Assembly: GCA_913055875.1 (NCBI GenBank)
Contig: CAJXJY010000001.1
Location: 1 to 64,000 of the forward strand
Direction: 5' to 3'
Length of the DNA: 64,000 nucleotides
DNA from: an uncultured Altererythrobacter sp.
Lineage (GTDB): Bacteria > Pseudomonadota > Alphaproteobacteria > Sphingomonadales > Sphingomonadaceae
Part shown: one piece after another, positions 1 through 8,949 of the stretch
How the letters are laid out: each line of letters opens with the position of its first letter
Numbering within the stretch: the stretch's first letter is position 1
Notes under the pieces: generated by a model
Database searches by the model: none
Told to the model about the DNA's origin: nothing
Seen by the model: the letters and a program-made list of their open reading frames with translations, nothing else
Position numbers and translations under genes: made by a program

Positions 1-118
1 CCCCACCCGGCCACCCCGACCATAGTATCCTATGGGTGGCCGGGTGGGGGCGTGGGCCGGTGCCGCTCCCGGCGGTCCGATGACTGTCAAGCAGTGACAG
101 GTCTCGTCACCGCCGGAA
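1..118. repeat. Modular inverted-repeat element, copy 1 (left arm cut by window start)
   Basis: Two hairpin modules lie side by side. Module B has C-rich and G-rich arms (cccacccggccaccc pairing with gggtggccgggtggg) around a short A/T-containing loop. Module C has arms ccggcggt and accgccgg around a variable centre. The same modules recur at 46287, 52195, 54022, 57273 and 59224. The C module ends about 8 bases from the stop codon of the next minus-strand gene, so it may act in transcription termination or mRNA stability (inference). Confidence 0.8.
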
Positions 119-125
119 AACCGCC

Positions 126-464
126 CTAATCCTCCCACTTCTGAAGCACGCAGCCATAGCCTTCACGATACGAGGCCGTGTCGCTGGCGACGAGCGGGAA
201 GCGCGCGGTGACGCTTTTCGCTTCGACATTCTCGGTCAGCGTGACCAGTTCCATCCCCGCCAGCCTGTCCTTCCCGCAATCCTCCAGATCGCGTCCGGCG
301 ACGAAGCGGCACGAGCAGGCGACCCGCGCGCTGTAGGCGGTCGAGACTCCGGCATAGCCCGCGATCGGTGCGCGGAAATACCAGCCGAGTGCCAGCAGCA
401 GCACGACGACGGCGGCCAGCCACCACGGCCAGCGACGCGATTTGCAGGTCCCCATATTTGCCAT
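126..464 (-). CDS. Small membrane-anchored protein of unknown function
   Basis: About 112 residues. The N-terminus is basic (CKSRRWPWW) and is followed by one strong hydrophobic helix (about residues 12-30), then a roughly 80-residue domain with several cysteines (the CSC pair, DC, and GC near the end), suggesting a periplasmic disulfide-bonded domain. The start could also be the ATG at 455. It is divergent from the serine hydrolase at 500 with only about 35 bases between starts, so they may share a promoter region. No family recognised. Gene reality rests on the sensible membrane-anchor architecture and its placement between a repeat and a real gene. Confidence 0.55.
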   Translation of the reverse strand: MANMGTCKSRRWPWWLAAVVVLLLALGWYFRAPIAGYAGVSTAYSARVACSCRFVAGRDLEDCGKDRLAGMELVTLTENVEAKSVTARFPLVASDTASYREGYGCVLQKWED

Positions 465-499
465 TGCCAAGCCGATTCCCTTGCGCGAGGGATTGCCCG

Positions 500-1624
500 A
501 TGCCGTCCCGTCCCGCCTCCCTTATCGCCGCCCTGGCCCTGCTGCCAACCCTTGCTTCGTGCGACAGCGAGCCTGCCGCACCGCCGCCGCTGACGGACGC
601 AGCGCTGGCCGCGGTCAGCGACGATGCCGGGGCTCCGACCAGACGGCTCGCGCGCGAGCTCGACGATCTGTTCGCCAGGGACGGGCTCGGCGAGACGCGC
701 GCCGTGGTGGTGATGCATGGCGGCGTGGTGGTGGCGGAGCGCTACGCGCCCGGTTACGACGCCGACACGCGCTTCGTCAGCTGGTCGATGGCCAAGACAG
801 TGACCGCGGTGATGATCGGCATGCTGGTCGCGGACGGGCGGCTGCATCTCGACGAATCGCCCCCGGTGCCGCGCTGGCAGCGCCCGGGCGATCCGCGCGG
901 CGAGATCACGCTGCGCCAGCTGCTGCAGATGCGCTCGGGCCTCGACCACACCGAAGCGGGCGATCCGCCCTATGAAAGCTCCGAAGTGCGGATGCTGTTC
1001 ATGGACGGACGCAACGACATGGCCGACTGGGCCGAGGCACAGCCGCTTGAGGCCGAGCCGGGGGCGCAGTTCGAATATTCGAGCAACACCACGGTGATCC
1101 TTGCCGATATCGCCGCGCGCGTGCTGACCGACAGCGAGGATCCCGATATCCGCCGCCGCGCGGTCGACGACTATCTCGAGAGCCGGCTGTTCACCCCGCT
1201 GGCGATGAACTCGATGGTGCCCGAATACGATGCGTCGGGCACGCTGATCGGCGGCAGCCTGATCCACGGCACCGCGCGCGACTGGGCGCGCTTCGGCGAA
1301 TTCCTGCGCAACAAGGGCTCGTATCGCGGCAGCCAGCTGATCCCGCGCCGCTGGATCGAGTTCATGACCACGCCGAGCCCGCGCAGCCCGCACTATGGCG
1401 GCCAGACCTGGCTTAACCGTCCCACCGGCGAGCGCGAGCACCCGCTATTCCCCGACCGCGTGCCGCAGACCGCTTTCGCTGCGATCGGGCATATGGGCCA
1501 GTATATCGTCGTCTCGCCCGAGCAGAAGCTGACCGTGGTCCGGCTCGGCCATTCGGACGCGCCGCAGCGCACGGCGATGCTGCAGGAAGTGGCCGATATC
1601 TTCGAACTTTATCCGTCGAGGTAG
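500..1624 (+). CDS. Serine hydrolase, class C beta-lactamase / esterase fold, lipoprotein
   Basis: 374 residues. The N-terminus is a lipoprotein signal ending in a lipobox-like TLASC, predicting an outer-membrane or periplasmic lipoprotein. The catalytic motifs of the beta-lactamase-related serine hydrolase family are visible: S-M-A-K at residues 96-99 (nucleophile Ser and general-base Lys), Y-S-S-N at 193-196, and H-M-G near 331, standing where KTG occurs in true beta-lactamases. The YSS form resembles 6-aminohexanoate-oligomer hydrolases and esterases more than AmpC, so beta-lactam hydrolysis is not implied. The start is the ATG at 500, preceded by a purine-rich gcgaggga. The 3' end overlaps the convergent PhzF gene by 16 bases. 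Confidence 0.85.
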   Translation: MPSRPASLIAALALLPTLASCDSEPAAPPPLTDAALAAVSDDAGAPTRRLARELDDLFARDGLGETRAVVVMHGGVVVAERYAPGYDADTRFVSWSMAKTVTAVMIGMLVADGRLHLDESPPVPRWQRPGDPRGEITLRQLLQMRSGLDHTEAGDPPYESSEVRMLFMDGRNDMADWAEAQPLEAEPGAQFEYSSNTTVILADIAARVLTDSEDPDIRRRAVDDYLESRLFTPLAMNSMVPEYDASGTLIGGSLIHGTARDWARFGEFLRNKGSYRGSQLIPRRWIEFMTTPSPRSPHYGGQTWLNRPTGEREHPLFPDRVPQTAFAAIGHMGQYIVVSPEQKLTVVRLGHSDAPQRTAMLQEVADIFELYPSR

Positions 1625-2427
1625 AAACTCCCCTCCACCACCGTCACGCACGGACCGCCGAGCCAGGCACGGTCGCCCTCCAGCCGGCAGGTCGCGTGCC
1701 CGCCGCGCTGCGAGGCCTGGAAGGCGGTGAAGCTGTCGCGCCCCAGCCGCTGCGCCCAGAACGGCGTCAGCGCGGCGTGCGCCGAGCCGGTAAAGCTGTC
1801 CTCGTCGACCCCGCCGCCGGGCACGAAGACGCGGCTGGCGACATCGGTTTCGCTTCCGGGCGCCGTGCAGATGAACTGGTCGGTCCCCAGCGCCTTCAGC
1901 CCGCGCAGTTCCGGGTCGAGCGCGCGCACCTGCTCCTCGCTCCCGAACAGGTAGATCCCGTAGCGATCGGGGCTGAGCCACACCTCCTGCGGCTCCGCGC
2001 CGAGCAGTGCGACCGCTTCGGGCCACTCGCCCGGCTCGGTACGGATCGCGGGCAGCGCCAACTCGTAGCCCGCCTCCGCGCGGCGCACTTCGAGCACGCC
2101 CGACTTGCGCGTGCGGAATGTCACCCGCTCCGCATCGGGCATGTAATCCGCATGCGAGAGCATCAGGTGCCCGCTCGCCAGCGTCGCGTGGCCGCACAGC
2201 GCGATCTCGTAGGTCGGGGTGCACCAGCGCAGTTCCCAGTCCGCGCCTCCATTTTCCGGGCCGCTCGCATCGCGCACGAGGAAGGCGGTCTCGGCGAACT
2301 TGTTCTCCTCGGCGATCGCGACGAGCACGTCGTCGGGGAGCCACTCGTCGAGTACCATCACCCCGGCCTGGTTGCCCGCGAAGGGGCGGTCGGCGAAGGC
2401 GTCGATATGCCAATAGGGCAGTCTCAC
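1609..2427 (-). CDS. PhzF family isomerase/epimerase
   Basis: 272 residues, full length for the PhzF family (two-domain diaminopimelate-epimerase fold). Visible family features: the N-terminal start of the form HIDAFADRPFAGNQAGV, the glutamate in NKFAETAF that serves as acid/base, the CGHATLA motif, and a second-domain motif VDEDSFTGSAHA. In phenazine producers PhzF isomerises trans-2,3-dihydro-3-hydroxyanthranilate, but no other phenazine gene is present here, so the substrate is unknown. The GTG start at 2427 overlaps the stop of the upstream cation transporter (GTGA), indicating translational coupling. Confidence 0.88.
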   Translation of the reverse strand: MRLPYWHIDAFADRPFAGNQAGVMVLDEWLPDDVLVAIAEENKFAETAFLVRDASGPENGGADWELRWCTPTYEIALCGHATLASGHLMLSHADYMPDAERVTFRTRKSGVLEVRRAEAGYELALPAIRTEPGEWPEAVALLGAEPQEVWLSPDRYGIYLFGSEEQVRALDPELRGLKALGTDQFICTAPGSETDVASRVFVPGGGVDEDSFTGSAHAALTPFWAQRLGRDSFTAFQASQRGGHATCRLEGDRAWLGGPCVTVVEGSFYLDG

Positions 2428-3374
2428 CTGGCGTCCTTTTCCTGCTTTTCCTGGTCCAGCTTCTCGAATTCGTCCGCCTCGACCAGCGGGTTGCCCGGCT
2501 CGTCGACATGACCTTGCGGGTCGATATGGATCAGTAGCTCCATATCGGGGAATTGCCTGCAAAGATCGGCTTCCACGCGCTCAATGATATCGTGCGCCTC
2601 GTCGACCGTCATGTCGCCGGGCAGGTCGACATGGAACTGGACGAAATCGTGCGTCCCGCTGCTGCGCGTGCGCAGGTCGTGCAGGTTGGAGAGTTCGGGA
2701 TGCTTCGCCGCCGCTTCGACGAAAGCGAGCCGTTTCTCCTCGGGCCATTCGCGGTCCATGATCTGGTCGACCGCCTCGCTCGCGGCGCGCCACGCGCCCC
2801 ACAGCAGCCAGGCCGCGATCGCGAGTCCGAACAGCGGATCGGCGCGCGCGAAGCCGAGATACTGGTCGAGCGCGAGCGCCGCGATCACCGCGAGATTGAG
2901 CAGCAGGTCGGACTGGTAGTGGACGTGATCGGCGCGGATCGCGACCGAGCGCGTCCGGCGCATGACATGCCGCTGCCACAGCAGCAGCACGAGGGTGGCG
3001 CCGATAGCGACCAGCGACACGGCGATCCCTTCGCCGGCCGCTTCGGTGCGCCCGCCTTCGATCAGCCGGACGATCGCGCGGAAGGCGATCGCCGAGGCCG
3101 ACAGCGCGATCAGCATGACCTGGAACATCGCCGCCAGCGCCTCGGCCTTGCCGTGACCGAAACGGTGATCCTCGTCCGCCGGCTGCGCCGCGATCCACAC
3201 GCCGGTCAGCGTGGCGAGGCTGGCGATCAGGTCGAGCGCGCTGTCGGCGAGGCTGCCGAGCATCGCGGTCGAACCGGTGCGCCAGGTCGCCCAGGTCTTG
3301 AGCGTCACCAGCAGCACCGCGACCGAAATCGAGGCCAGCGCGGCGCTGCGTGCGAGGAAGGCGCGGTCGGTCAC
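2424..3374 (-). CDS. Cation diffusion facilitator (FieF-like) metal efflux transporter
   Basis: 316 residues with about six membrane helices and a C-terminal soluble domain. The metal site of the CDF family is visible: D44-x3-D48 in helix 2 and H152-x3-D156 in helix 5, the HD/DD type typical of Zn/Fe/Cd exporters. The cytoplasmic domain carries the HDIIERVEADL-type helix and the C-terminal HIDPQGH metal-binding segment. It is expected to export divalent metal in exchange for protons at the inner membrane. The GTG start lies 10 bases after the pdxH stop and has a good GAGGA ribosome binding site, so pdxH, this gene and phzF look like one operon. Confidence 0.9.
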   Translation of the reverse strand: MTDRAFLARSAALASISVAVLLVTLKTWATWRTGSTAMLGSLADSALDLIASLATLTGVWIAAQPADEDHRFGHGKAEALAAMFQVMLIALSASAIAFRAIVRLIEGGRTEAAGEGIAVSLVAIGATLVLLLWQRHVMRRTRSVAIRADHVHYQSDLLLNLAVIAALALDQYLGFARADPLFGLAIAAWLLWGAWRAASEAVDQIMDREWPEEKRLAFVEAAAKHPELSNLHDLRTRSSGTHDFVQFHVDLPGDMTVDEAHDIIERVEADLCRQFPDMELLIHIDPQGHVDEPGNPLVEADEFEKLDQEKQEKDAR

Positions 3375-3384
3375 GGACCGGTCC

Positions 3385-4017
3385 TCACGGGTAAAGCAGC
3401 GTGCTGGTCCAGCCGCCATCCTCGCGGGTGAACAGCCGCCGGTCGTGCAGCCGGTTGGGACGGTCGAGCCAGAACTCGATCCGCTCCGGGGTCAGCGTGA
3501 ATCCGGTCCACCACGGTGGGCGCGGCACTTCGCCGTTGGCCTTGCAGCCTTCCTCCAACTCCTCGACCCGCTTGAGATAGGTCGCGCGCTCGTCGAGCGG
3601 GCGCGACTGGTCCGATGCCGCCGAGCCGACCTGCGAGACGAAGGCGCGCGAGCGGAAATAGGCGTCGGCCAGTTCGGCGCTCACTTCCTCGAGCGGACCC
3701 TCGATCCGCACCTGGCGGCGCAGGCTCTTCCAGTGGAACAACAGCGCGGCGCGCATATTGGCGCGGATTTCGCCGCCCTTGCGGCTCTGCGCGTTGGTGT
3801 AGAAGGTGAAGCCTTCCGGACCGTGCCCCTTGAGCAGCACCATCCGCACCGAGGGCGCACCGTCGGGCGTGGCGGTGGCGAGCGCCATCGCGTTCGAATC
3901 GTTCGGCTCCGAATCGCGCGCTTCGGCGAACCACGCATCGAACAGCGCGATCGGATCGCCGTCGGGAATGGCGCTCTGTTCAGCTTTCACAGCAGTTTCC
4001 TGACGGGGTGTTGACAC
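3385..4017 (-). CDS. pdxH: Pyridoxamine 5'-phosphate oxidase
   Basis: 210 residues, the usual length. It oxidises pyridoxine or pyridoxamine 5'-phosphate to pyridoxal 5'-phosphate using FMN. Family signatures seen: PSVRMVLLKG near residue 55 (FMN phosphate binding), FTFYTNAQSRKG, ALLFHWKSLRRQVRIEG in the centre, SRAFVSQVGSAASDQS, and the C-terminal DRRLFTRED-GGW segment that ends close to LYP. The start is GTG at 4017; no in-frame ATG fits better. It is divergent from the DnaJ-family gene at 4205 across 187 bases, which must contain promoters in both directions but show no obvious RNA gene. Confidence 0.96.
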   Translation of the reverse strand: MSTPRQETAVKAEQSAIPDGDPIALFDAWFAEARDSEPNDSNAMALATATPDGAPSVRMVLLKGHGPEGFTFYTNAQSRKGGEIRANMRAALLFHWKSLRRQVRIEGPLEEVSAELADAYFRSRAFVSQVGSAASDQSRPLDERATYLKRVEELEEGCKANGEVPRPPWWTGFTLTPERIEFWLDRPNRLHDRRLFTREDGGWTSTLLYP

Positions 4018-4204
4018 ATGTGACAGACCCCTCGACCGCGCGCCGGAAAGTCACACCGATCCGTGGCCTTGTGGCCGCAGCCACGGCGCGTGGCGGGCGA
4101 GTCGGATGCAGCAGGGTCATGACCAGCGCCCTATCGCGCGCCGCGCATGTAGGAAAGTCTCGCGCCGCTTGCGCGCGCCCGCTGTTGCACCTAGCTAACA
4201 CGCC

Positions 4205-5185
4205 ATGAGCGATCCATACGCGACCCTTGGCGTTTCGCGCACCGCGTCCGAGAAGGACATCAAGAGCGCCTATCGCAAGCTCGCAAAGCAGCTGCATCCC
4301 GACCGCAACAAGGACAATCCGCAGGCGGCGGAGAAATTCAGCAAGGTCACCAACGCCTACGACCTGCTGTCCGACAAGGACAAGCGCGCGCAGTTCGACC
4401 GCGGCGAGATCGATGCCGAAGGCAATCCGACCAATCCCTTCGCCGGCATGGGCGCCGGAATGGGTGGGGGCGGATTTCGCAGCGGCGCAGGCGCCGGCCC
4501 GCAGGGCGGCTTTCGGGCGGAGGATTTCCAGGGCTTTTCGCAGGAAGGCGTCGATCTCGGCGATATCTTCGAGGGGCTGTTCGGCGGCGGCAGCGGTGGC
4601 CGGCGTGCGGGCGGTCCGGATACGGGCGGGTTCGGCCAGCGGCGGCGACCGCCCCCTCCCCCGCGCAAGGGGGCCGATATCGGCTACCGGCTGCGCGTCC
4701 CGTTCGTCGACGCGGCGACGCGCAAGGACCAGCGGATCACGCTGTCCGACGGCAAGACGATCGATCTGAAGCTCCCCGCCGGAGTCGAGGACGGCACCCA
4801 GATGCGGCTCAAGGGCAAGGGCGAACAGGGGCCGGGCGGGGCCGGGGACGGTCTCGTGACCATCTCGGTCGACAAGCACAAATTCTTCCGCCGCGAGGGC
4901 GACGATGTGCGCATGGACCTGCCGCTGACGCTCGACGAGGCGCTGAACGGCGCCAGGGTCAAATGCCCCACCGTCGATGGCACGGTGATGCTGACGATCA
5001 AGCCCGGTACCGACGGCGGCACGGTGATGCGACTGAAAGGCAAGGGCTTTTCGAAGAAGAACGGCACCAGAGGCGACCAGCTGGTGACGCTCGAAATCCA
5101 GATGCCGGAAGACATTTCGGAACTGGCCAAGCGGCTCGAAGGTTGGCAGGACACGGGCAATCCGCGTGCCGAACTGGGAGTGTGA
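4205..5185 (+). CDS. DnaJ family co-chaperone of the CbpA type
   Basis: 326 residues. The N-terminal J domain (1-70) carries the essential H31-P32-D33 motif that stimulates DnaK ATPase. A Gly/Phe/Met-rich linker follows (about 80-165), then two C-terminal substrate-binding domains, the first beginning at [12 protein letters not shown]. There is no CxxCxGxG zinc finger, so it is a type II, CbpA-like protein and not canonical DnaJ. Cytoplasmic. Followed after 24 bases by the YihY-like gene on the same strand, and then fabI. Confidence 0.92.
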   Translation: MSDPYATLGVSRTASEKDIKSAYRKLAKQLHPDRNKDNPQAAEKFSKVTNAYDLLSDKDKRAQFDRGEIDAEGNPTNPFAGMGAGMGGGGFRSGAGAGPQGGFRAEDFQGFSQEGVDLGDIFEGLFGGGSGGRRAGGPDTGGFGQRRRPPPPPRKGADIGYRLRVPFVDAATRKDQRITLSDGKTIDLKLPAGVEDGTQMRLKGKGEQGPGGAGDGLVTISVDKHKFFRREGDDVRMDLPLTLDEALNGARVKCPTVDGTVMLTIKPGTDGGTVMRLKGKGFSKKNGTRGDQLVTLEIQMPEDISELAKRLEGWQDTGNPRAELGV

Positions 5186-5209
5186 CGCTCCCGCACCAGC
5201 TGGAGAGCG

Positions 5210-6235
5210 ATGAGCGAAGCCGACCTGCCCGAACCCGAACGCCGCCGGGTTCATTCGCTTTCGCCCGAGGAGCGGCGGCGCGAAGCGTTGCGGCACCGGA
5301 TCGGCGAAAAGGTCGGCCCGGGGACGCGGGTGTGGAACGTCGCCAAGCGCGTGCTCGTCGGTGCCTATAATGACGGTTTCATCCATGCCGGGAATCTCGC
5401 CTATATGGCGGTGCTGGCGATCTTCCCCTTTTTCATCACCGGCGCGGCGATCTTCTCCTTCATCGGCGAAGAGGCGGAGAGGGCGGCGACGGTCGACGCG
5501 ATCCTCTACGCGCTGCCGCCGGTGGTCGGCAACGTCATCGAGCCGGTCGCGCGCGACGTGATCGAGGCGCGCAGCGGCTGGCTGCTATGGGCCGGCGGCG
5601 CGGTCGGGCTGTGGACCGTGGGCAGCCTGATCGAGACCATCCGCGACATCCTGCGCCGCGCTTACGGCACCGAGGCGACGCTCGCCTTCTGGCGCTACCG
5701 GCTGCTGTCGACCGGCATCATCATCCTCGCCGTGGTGCTGCTGATGCTGTCGCTGATCGCGCAGGTGATGATCGGCGCGGCGCAGGAATTCATTGAGGCC
5801 TACGTACCGCAGCTGTCGAACGTCCTGGGAAGCCTCAAGCTTTCGCGCATCATCCCCGCGGTCGGCCTGTTCGGCTCGATCTATTTCCTGTTCTACAGCC
5901 TCACGCCGCACACCTACCGGCACCGCCGCTATCCCAAATGGCCCGGCGCGCTGGCGACGACGCTATGGTGGGTCGCGGTGACGGTCGCAATGCCGCCGGT
6001 GCTGCGTAACTTCTTCACCTACGATCTAACTTATGGCGCGCTGTCGGGAATCATGATCGCGCTTTTCTTTTTCTACCTGGTGGGATTAGGGGTGGTGATC
6101 GGCGCCGAACTCAACGCGGCGCTGGCCGAAACGCCCGAGGAGGAGGAAAACCGGATCGGGCAGGCGGACGACCGGCGGCGCGCCGATGCGAAGCGCACGG
6201 CCAAGGCGGAACAGCAGGAGGAAACGGCGGAATGA
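5210..6235 (+). CDS. YihY/BrkB family inner-membrane protein
   Basis: 341 residues. A basic soluble N-terminus (about 50 residues) precedes the start of the membrane region at NDGFIHAGNLAYMAVLAIFP, the YihY-family signature. About six hydrophobic helices follow and then a charged, Lys/Arg/Glu-rich tail. Members were once called ribonuclease BN by mistake; the real function is unknown, with transport or envelope roles proposed. The last codons overlap the fabI start (ATGA), so the two are translationally coupled. Confidence 0.88.
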   Translation: MSEADLPEPERRRVHSLSPEERRREALRHRIGEKVGPGTRVWNVAKRVLVGAYNDGFIHAGNLAYMAVLAIFPFFITGAAIFSFIGEEAERAATVDAILYALPPVVGNVIEPVARDVIEARSGWLLWAGGAVGLWTVGSLIETIRDILRRAYGTEATLAFWRYRLLSTGIIILAVVLLMLSLIAQVMIGAAQEFIEAYVPQLSNVLGSLKLSRIIPAVGLFGSIYFLFYSLTPHTYRHRRYPKWPGALATTLWWVAVTVAMPPVLRNFFTYDLTYGALSGIMIALFFFYLVGLGVVIGAELNAALAETPEEEENRIGQADDRRRADAKRTAKAEQQEETAE

Positions 6236-7038
6236 GCGGTCTGATGGAGGGGAAGCGCGGGCTCATCATGGGGCTCGCCAACGACAAATCGCTCGCCTGG
6301 GGCATCGCGCAGAAGCTGCGCGAGCACGGCGCGGAGCTGGCCTTCTCCTATCAGGGCGAGGCGCTCGCCAAGCGGGTCAAGCCGCTCGCCGAGCAGCTCG
6401 GCAGCGATTTCACCTTCGATTGCGACGTGTCCGACATGGCTGCGCTCGACCGCGCCTTCGACACGCTCCGGCAGCGCTGGGACACGCTCGATTTCGTCGT
6501 CCATGCGATCGGCTTTTCGGACAAGAGCGAACTGCGCGGGAAGTATGTCGATACCAGCCTCGACAATTTCCTGATGACGATGAACATCTCGGCCTACAGC
6601 CTCGTCGCGGTGACGAAGCGCGCGGCTGCAATGATGCCCGACGGGGGGTCGATCCTGACGCTGACCTATTACGGTGCGGAAAAGGTCATTCCGCATTACA
6701 ACGTGATGGGCGTCGCCAAGGCCGCGCTCGAGACGAGCGTGCAATATCTCGCCAACGACCTCGGACCCGCCAACATCCGCGTCAACGCGATCAGCGCTGG
6801 GCCGATCAAGACGCTGGCGGCGAGCGGGATCGGCGATTTCCGCTACATCCTCAAATGGAACGAGCTGAACTCGCCGCTGCGGCGCAACGTCACGATCGAC
6901 GATGTCGGCGGCGCGGGGCTGTATTTCCTGTCCGACCTGTCCTCGGGCGTGACCGGCGAGACGCACCATGTCGATGCCGGCTATCACGTGGTCGGGATGA
7001 AGCAGGAAGACGCGCCCGATATCGCGCTCGACACCTGA
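6232..7038 (+). CDS. fabI: Enoyl-[acyl-carrier-protein] reductase (NADH)
   Basis: 268 residues. It catalyses the last reduction of each fatty-acid elongation cycle, in the cytoplasm. It is a short-chain dehydrogenase of the FabI type: the glycine-rich start GLIMGLANDKSLAWGIA, LTYYGAEKVIPHYNVMGVAK containing the catalytic Tyr and Lys in the Y-x6-K spacing of FabI, and NAISAGPIKTLAASGI. It is coupled to the upstream YihY-like gene by a 4-base overlap. The next gene starts 24 bases downstream and belongs to a quite different locus, so fabI marks the left border of the accessory region. Confidence 0.96.
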   Translation: MSGLMEGKRGLIMGLANDKSLAWGIAQKLREHGAELAFSYQGEALAKRVKPLAEQLGSDFTFDCDVSDMAALDRAFDTLRQRWDTLDFVVHAIGFSDKSELRGKYVDTSLDNFLMTMNISAYSLVAVTKRAAAMMPDGGSILTLTYYGAEKVIPHYNVMGVAKAALETSVQYLANDLGPANIRVNAISAGPIKTLAASGIGDFRYILKWNELNSPLRRNVTIDDVGGAGLYFLSDLSSGVTGETHHVDAGYHVVGMKQEDAPDIALDT

Positions 7039-7062
7039 GCCCGGCGCAACCCGCGCTTCGCG

Positions 7063-8949
7063 ATGAGCCTGCTGTTCGCCCTTTTCTCGCCCGGCGGCGA
7101 GGCGCTGCCCCCCGCTGTAGCAGGCGGCCTGCCCGACCGCATCGAGGCCGCCTGCGACTGGCCGCGCGACCGGGTGTTGCGGCACGAGGTCCCCTGCGCG
7201 GCAATGCTGTGCCTCCAGCGCGACGCCGTCCCGCGCTTCGGCCGGCCACGCCTCGATTTCGGGGACGGATTGGCGATGCTGTTCGCCGGACGGCTCGACA
7301 ACCGGATCGACCTCGCCGCCGAACTCGGTCTCGGCGATCCGGCGCAGCTCGACGACGAAGACATCGCCGCCGCGGCCTACCGGCATGCCGGGCCCGGTTT
7401 CGCGCGGCTGCTGCTCGGCGATTTCGCCATCGTCCTGCACGACGCGGCGCAGCGCCGCCTGCTGCTCGTGCGCGACCACGTCGGCGCCATGCCGCTCTAC
7501 CGGGCCGGAGTCGGCCCCTTTGTGGCGGTCTCGAGCTGTATCGAATATCTGCGCCTGGTGCCCGGCATCGACCTCAAGCGCGACGAGGCGTGGCTCGCCG
7601 ACACGCTGGCGCTGGCCAAGCGCGATGCCGAGCAGACCGCCTATCGTGCGATCCGCGCCGTCCCCGCGGCGCATGTGCTGTCGATCGACCAGGCGGGCGA
7701 GCGCGCACAACGCTACTGGTCTTTGCCGACTCGCGACCGGCCGCTGGCAATCGACCCCGGGGAAGCGACGCACGAATTCCACCGGCTGTTCGCGCGCGCC
7801 GTCGCCTGCCGCCTGCGCAGTCCCGGAGCCGTCGCGTGCGAGCTGAGCGCAGGCCTCGATTCGGGCAGCATCGCGGTGACCGCGGGCCCGATACTGTCTG
7901 CCGTCGGCAAGACGCTGCACGCCTTTTCGCACGGCCTGCCCGATACCGAAGCTGCGCGGCGGTCCGAGGCTCTCGACGACCGCGAGGCGCTGGCACCGCT
8001 GCTGGCGGACAATCCCGGCATCGTGCAGGAATGGATCACCGGCGAGACCGACAGCCTGGTCGGAACGCTGCGCCGCACGCTCGCGCGGCACGGCGCCCCG
8101 CCACGCAACGACCTCAACGCCGCAGGCGAGCAGCTGCCCGATATCATGCGCGAGCGCGATATCCGCGTGCTGCTGTCGGGCTTCGGCGGCGACCAGCTCG
8201 CGACCACGCTGGGCGGCGGCTATGTCGAATCGCTGCTCGAGGAATGCGACCGCGAGGCCCTGCGCGAGCACCTCGTCGCGCGTTTCGGGGCGCTGGCCGG
8301 GGGTGCACGCTACTGGCTCTATCGCAGCGGGATCGCGCGCATCGGGCTGCAACGACGCGCCGCTGCCGGGGTCAAGGCGCAGGCGAGCGCAATCGCCGGG
8401 CTCGGCCAGCCCGATTTCCTCGCCCGCCATGGCGTTTCGCAACGCCAGCAGGACCGCCCGCTGTCGGGCACCATGCGCGAGCGCGAAGCGGCGATCATGG
8501 CGCGCCCGCATATCGCCTACCGGTTGCAGGATTCGGGTGTCGGCGCCGCCGCGCGCGGATTCGAATACCGCTACCCGATGCTCGACATCCGGCTGCTCGA
8601 ATTCGCACACAACCTGCCCGCGCGGCTCAAATACCGGTTCGGTTACAACCGCCGGATGATTCGCGAGGCGATGAAGGGGCACCTGCCCGAGAGCGTCCGG
8701 CTGCGCAGCGACAAGGGGCAGGCGACGATCCCGTGGGCGCATCTCAACATGACGCTGCATGCCGACGAGCTGACCGCCCTGTTCGAGGCGCACCGCGGCG
8801 ATCCGCGCGTGACCGATTACGCGCGGATCGGGCCGGCGCTGGAAACGCTCGACGAGACGCGGCGCAACGGCGATTTCGGTGGCCCGATGGTCAAGAAGCA
8901 GATCCAGCTGCTTGCGCTGCTGTGCCTGTGGTCCGAGCGCGATGGCTGA
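7063..8949 (+). CDS. Asparagine-synthetase homologue, lasso-peptide cyclase (C protein)-like
   Basis: 628 residues in two domains. The N-terminal domain resembles the class II glutaminase fold (FAGRLDNRIDLAAELG, GDFAIVLHDAAQRRLLLVRD, PLYR), but the residue after Met is Ser and not the Cys needed for glutamine hydrolysis. The C-terminal synthetase domain has the ATP-pyrophosphatase loop as ELSAGLDSGS (about 260-269; consensus SGGxDS, so Gly to Ala at one place) and GFGGDQLAT near 370. Lasso cyclases (McjC-like) have this same architecture and adenylate an Asp/Glu side chain for macrolactam formation. The neighbouring PqqD-like protein, kinase and precursor support a RiPP role. A standalone amide-forming enzyme is the alternative. 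Confidence 0.8.
   Translation: MSLLFALFSPGGEALPPAVAGGLPDRIEAACDWPRDRVLRHEVPCAAMLCLQRDAVPRFGRPRLDFGDGLAMLFAGRLDNRIDLAAELGLGDPAQLDDEDIAAAAYRHAGPGFARLLLGDFAIVLHDAAQRRLLLVRDHVGAMPLYRAGVGPFVAVSSCIEYLRLVPGIDLKRDEAWLADTLALAKRDAEQTAYRAIRAVPAAHVLSIDQAGERAQRYWSLPTRDRPLAIDPGEATHEFHRLFARAVACRLRSPGAVACELSAGLDSGSIAVTAGPILSAVGKTLHAFSHGLPDTEAARRSEALDDREALAPLLADNPGIVQEWITGETDSLVGTLRRTLARHGAPPRNDLNAAGEQLPDIMRERDIRVLLSGFGGDQLATTLGGGYVESLLEECDREALREHLVARFGALAGGARYWLYRSGIARIGLQRRAAAGVKAQASAIAGLGQPDFLARHGVSQRQQDRPLSGTMREREAAIMARPHIAYRLQDSGVGAAARGFEYRYPMLDIRLLEFAHNLPARLKYRFGYNRRMIREAMKGHLPESVRLRSDKGQATIPWAHLNMTLHADELTALFEAHRGDPRVTDYARIGPALETLDETRRNGDFGGPMVKKQIQLLALLCLWSERDG

Noticed and set aside
236-1441. Long minus-strand reading frame across the serine hydrolase
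   Set aside because: High GC makes the antisense frame open; its protein is Arg/His-rich with no domain pattern, and the plus-strand gene has intact catalytic motifs.
500-1624. AmpC-type beta-lactamase conferring resistance
   Set aside because: Motifs (YSSN and HMG in place of YAN and KTG) and the lipoprotein signal point to an esterase/amidase-like serine hydrolase.
1609-2427. Phenazine biosynthesis locus
   Set aside because: Only a PhzF homologue is present; PhzF-family proteins are widespread without phenazines.
4018-4204. RNA gene or riboswitch upstream of the DnaJ-family gene or pdxH
   Set aside because: No conserved riboswitch core or cloverleaf recognised; the region is likely just a divergent promoter.
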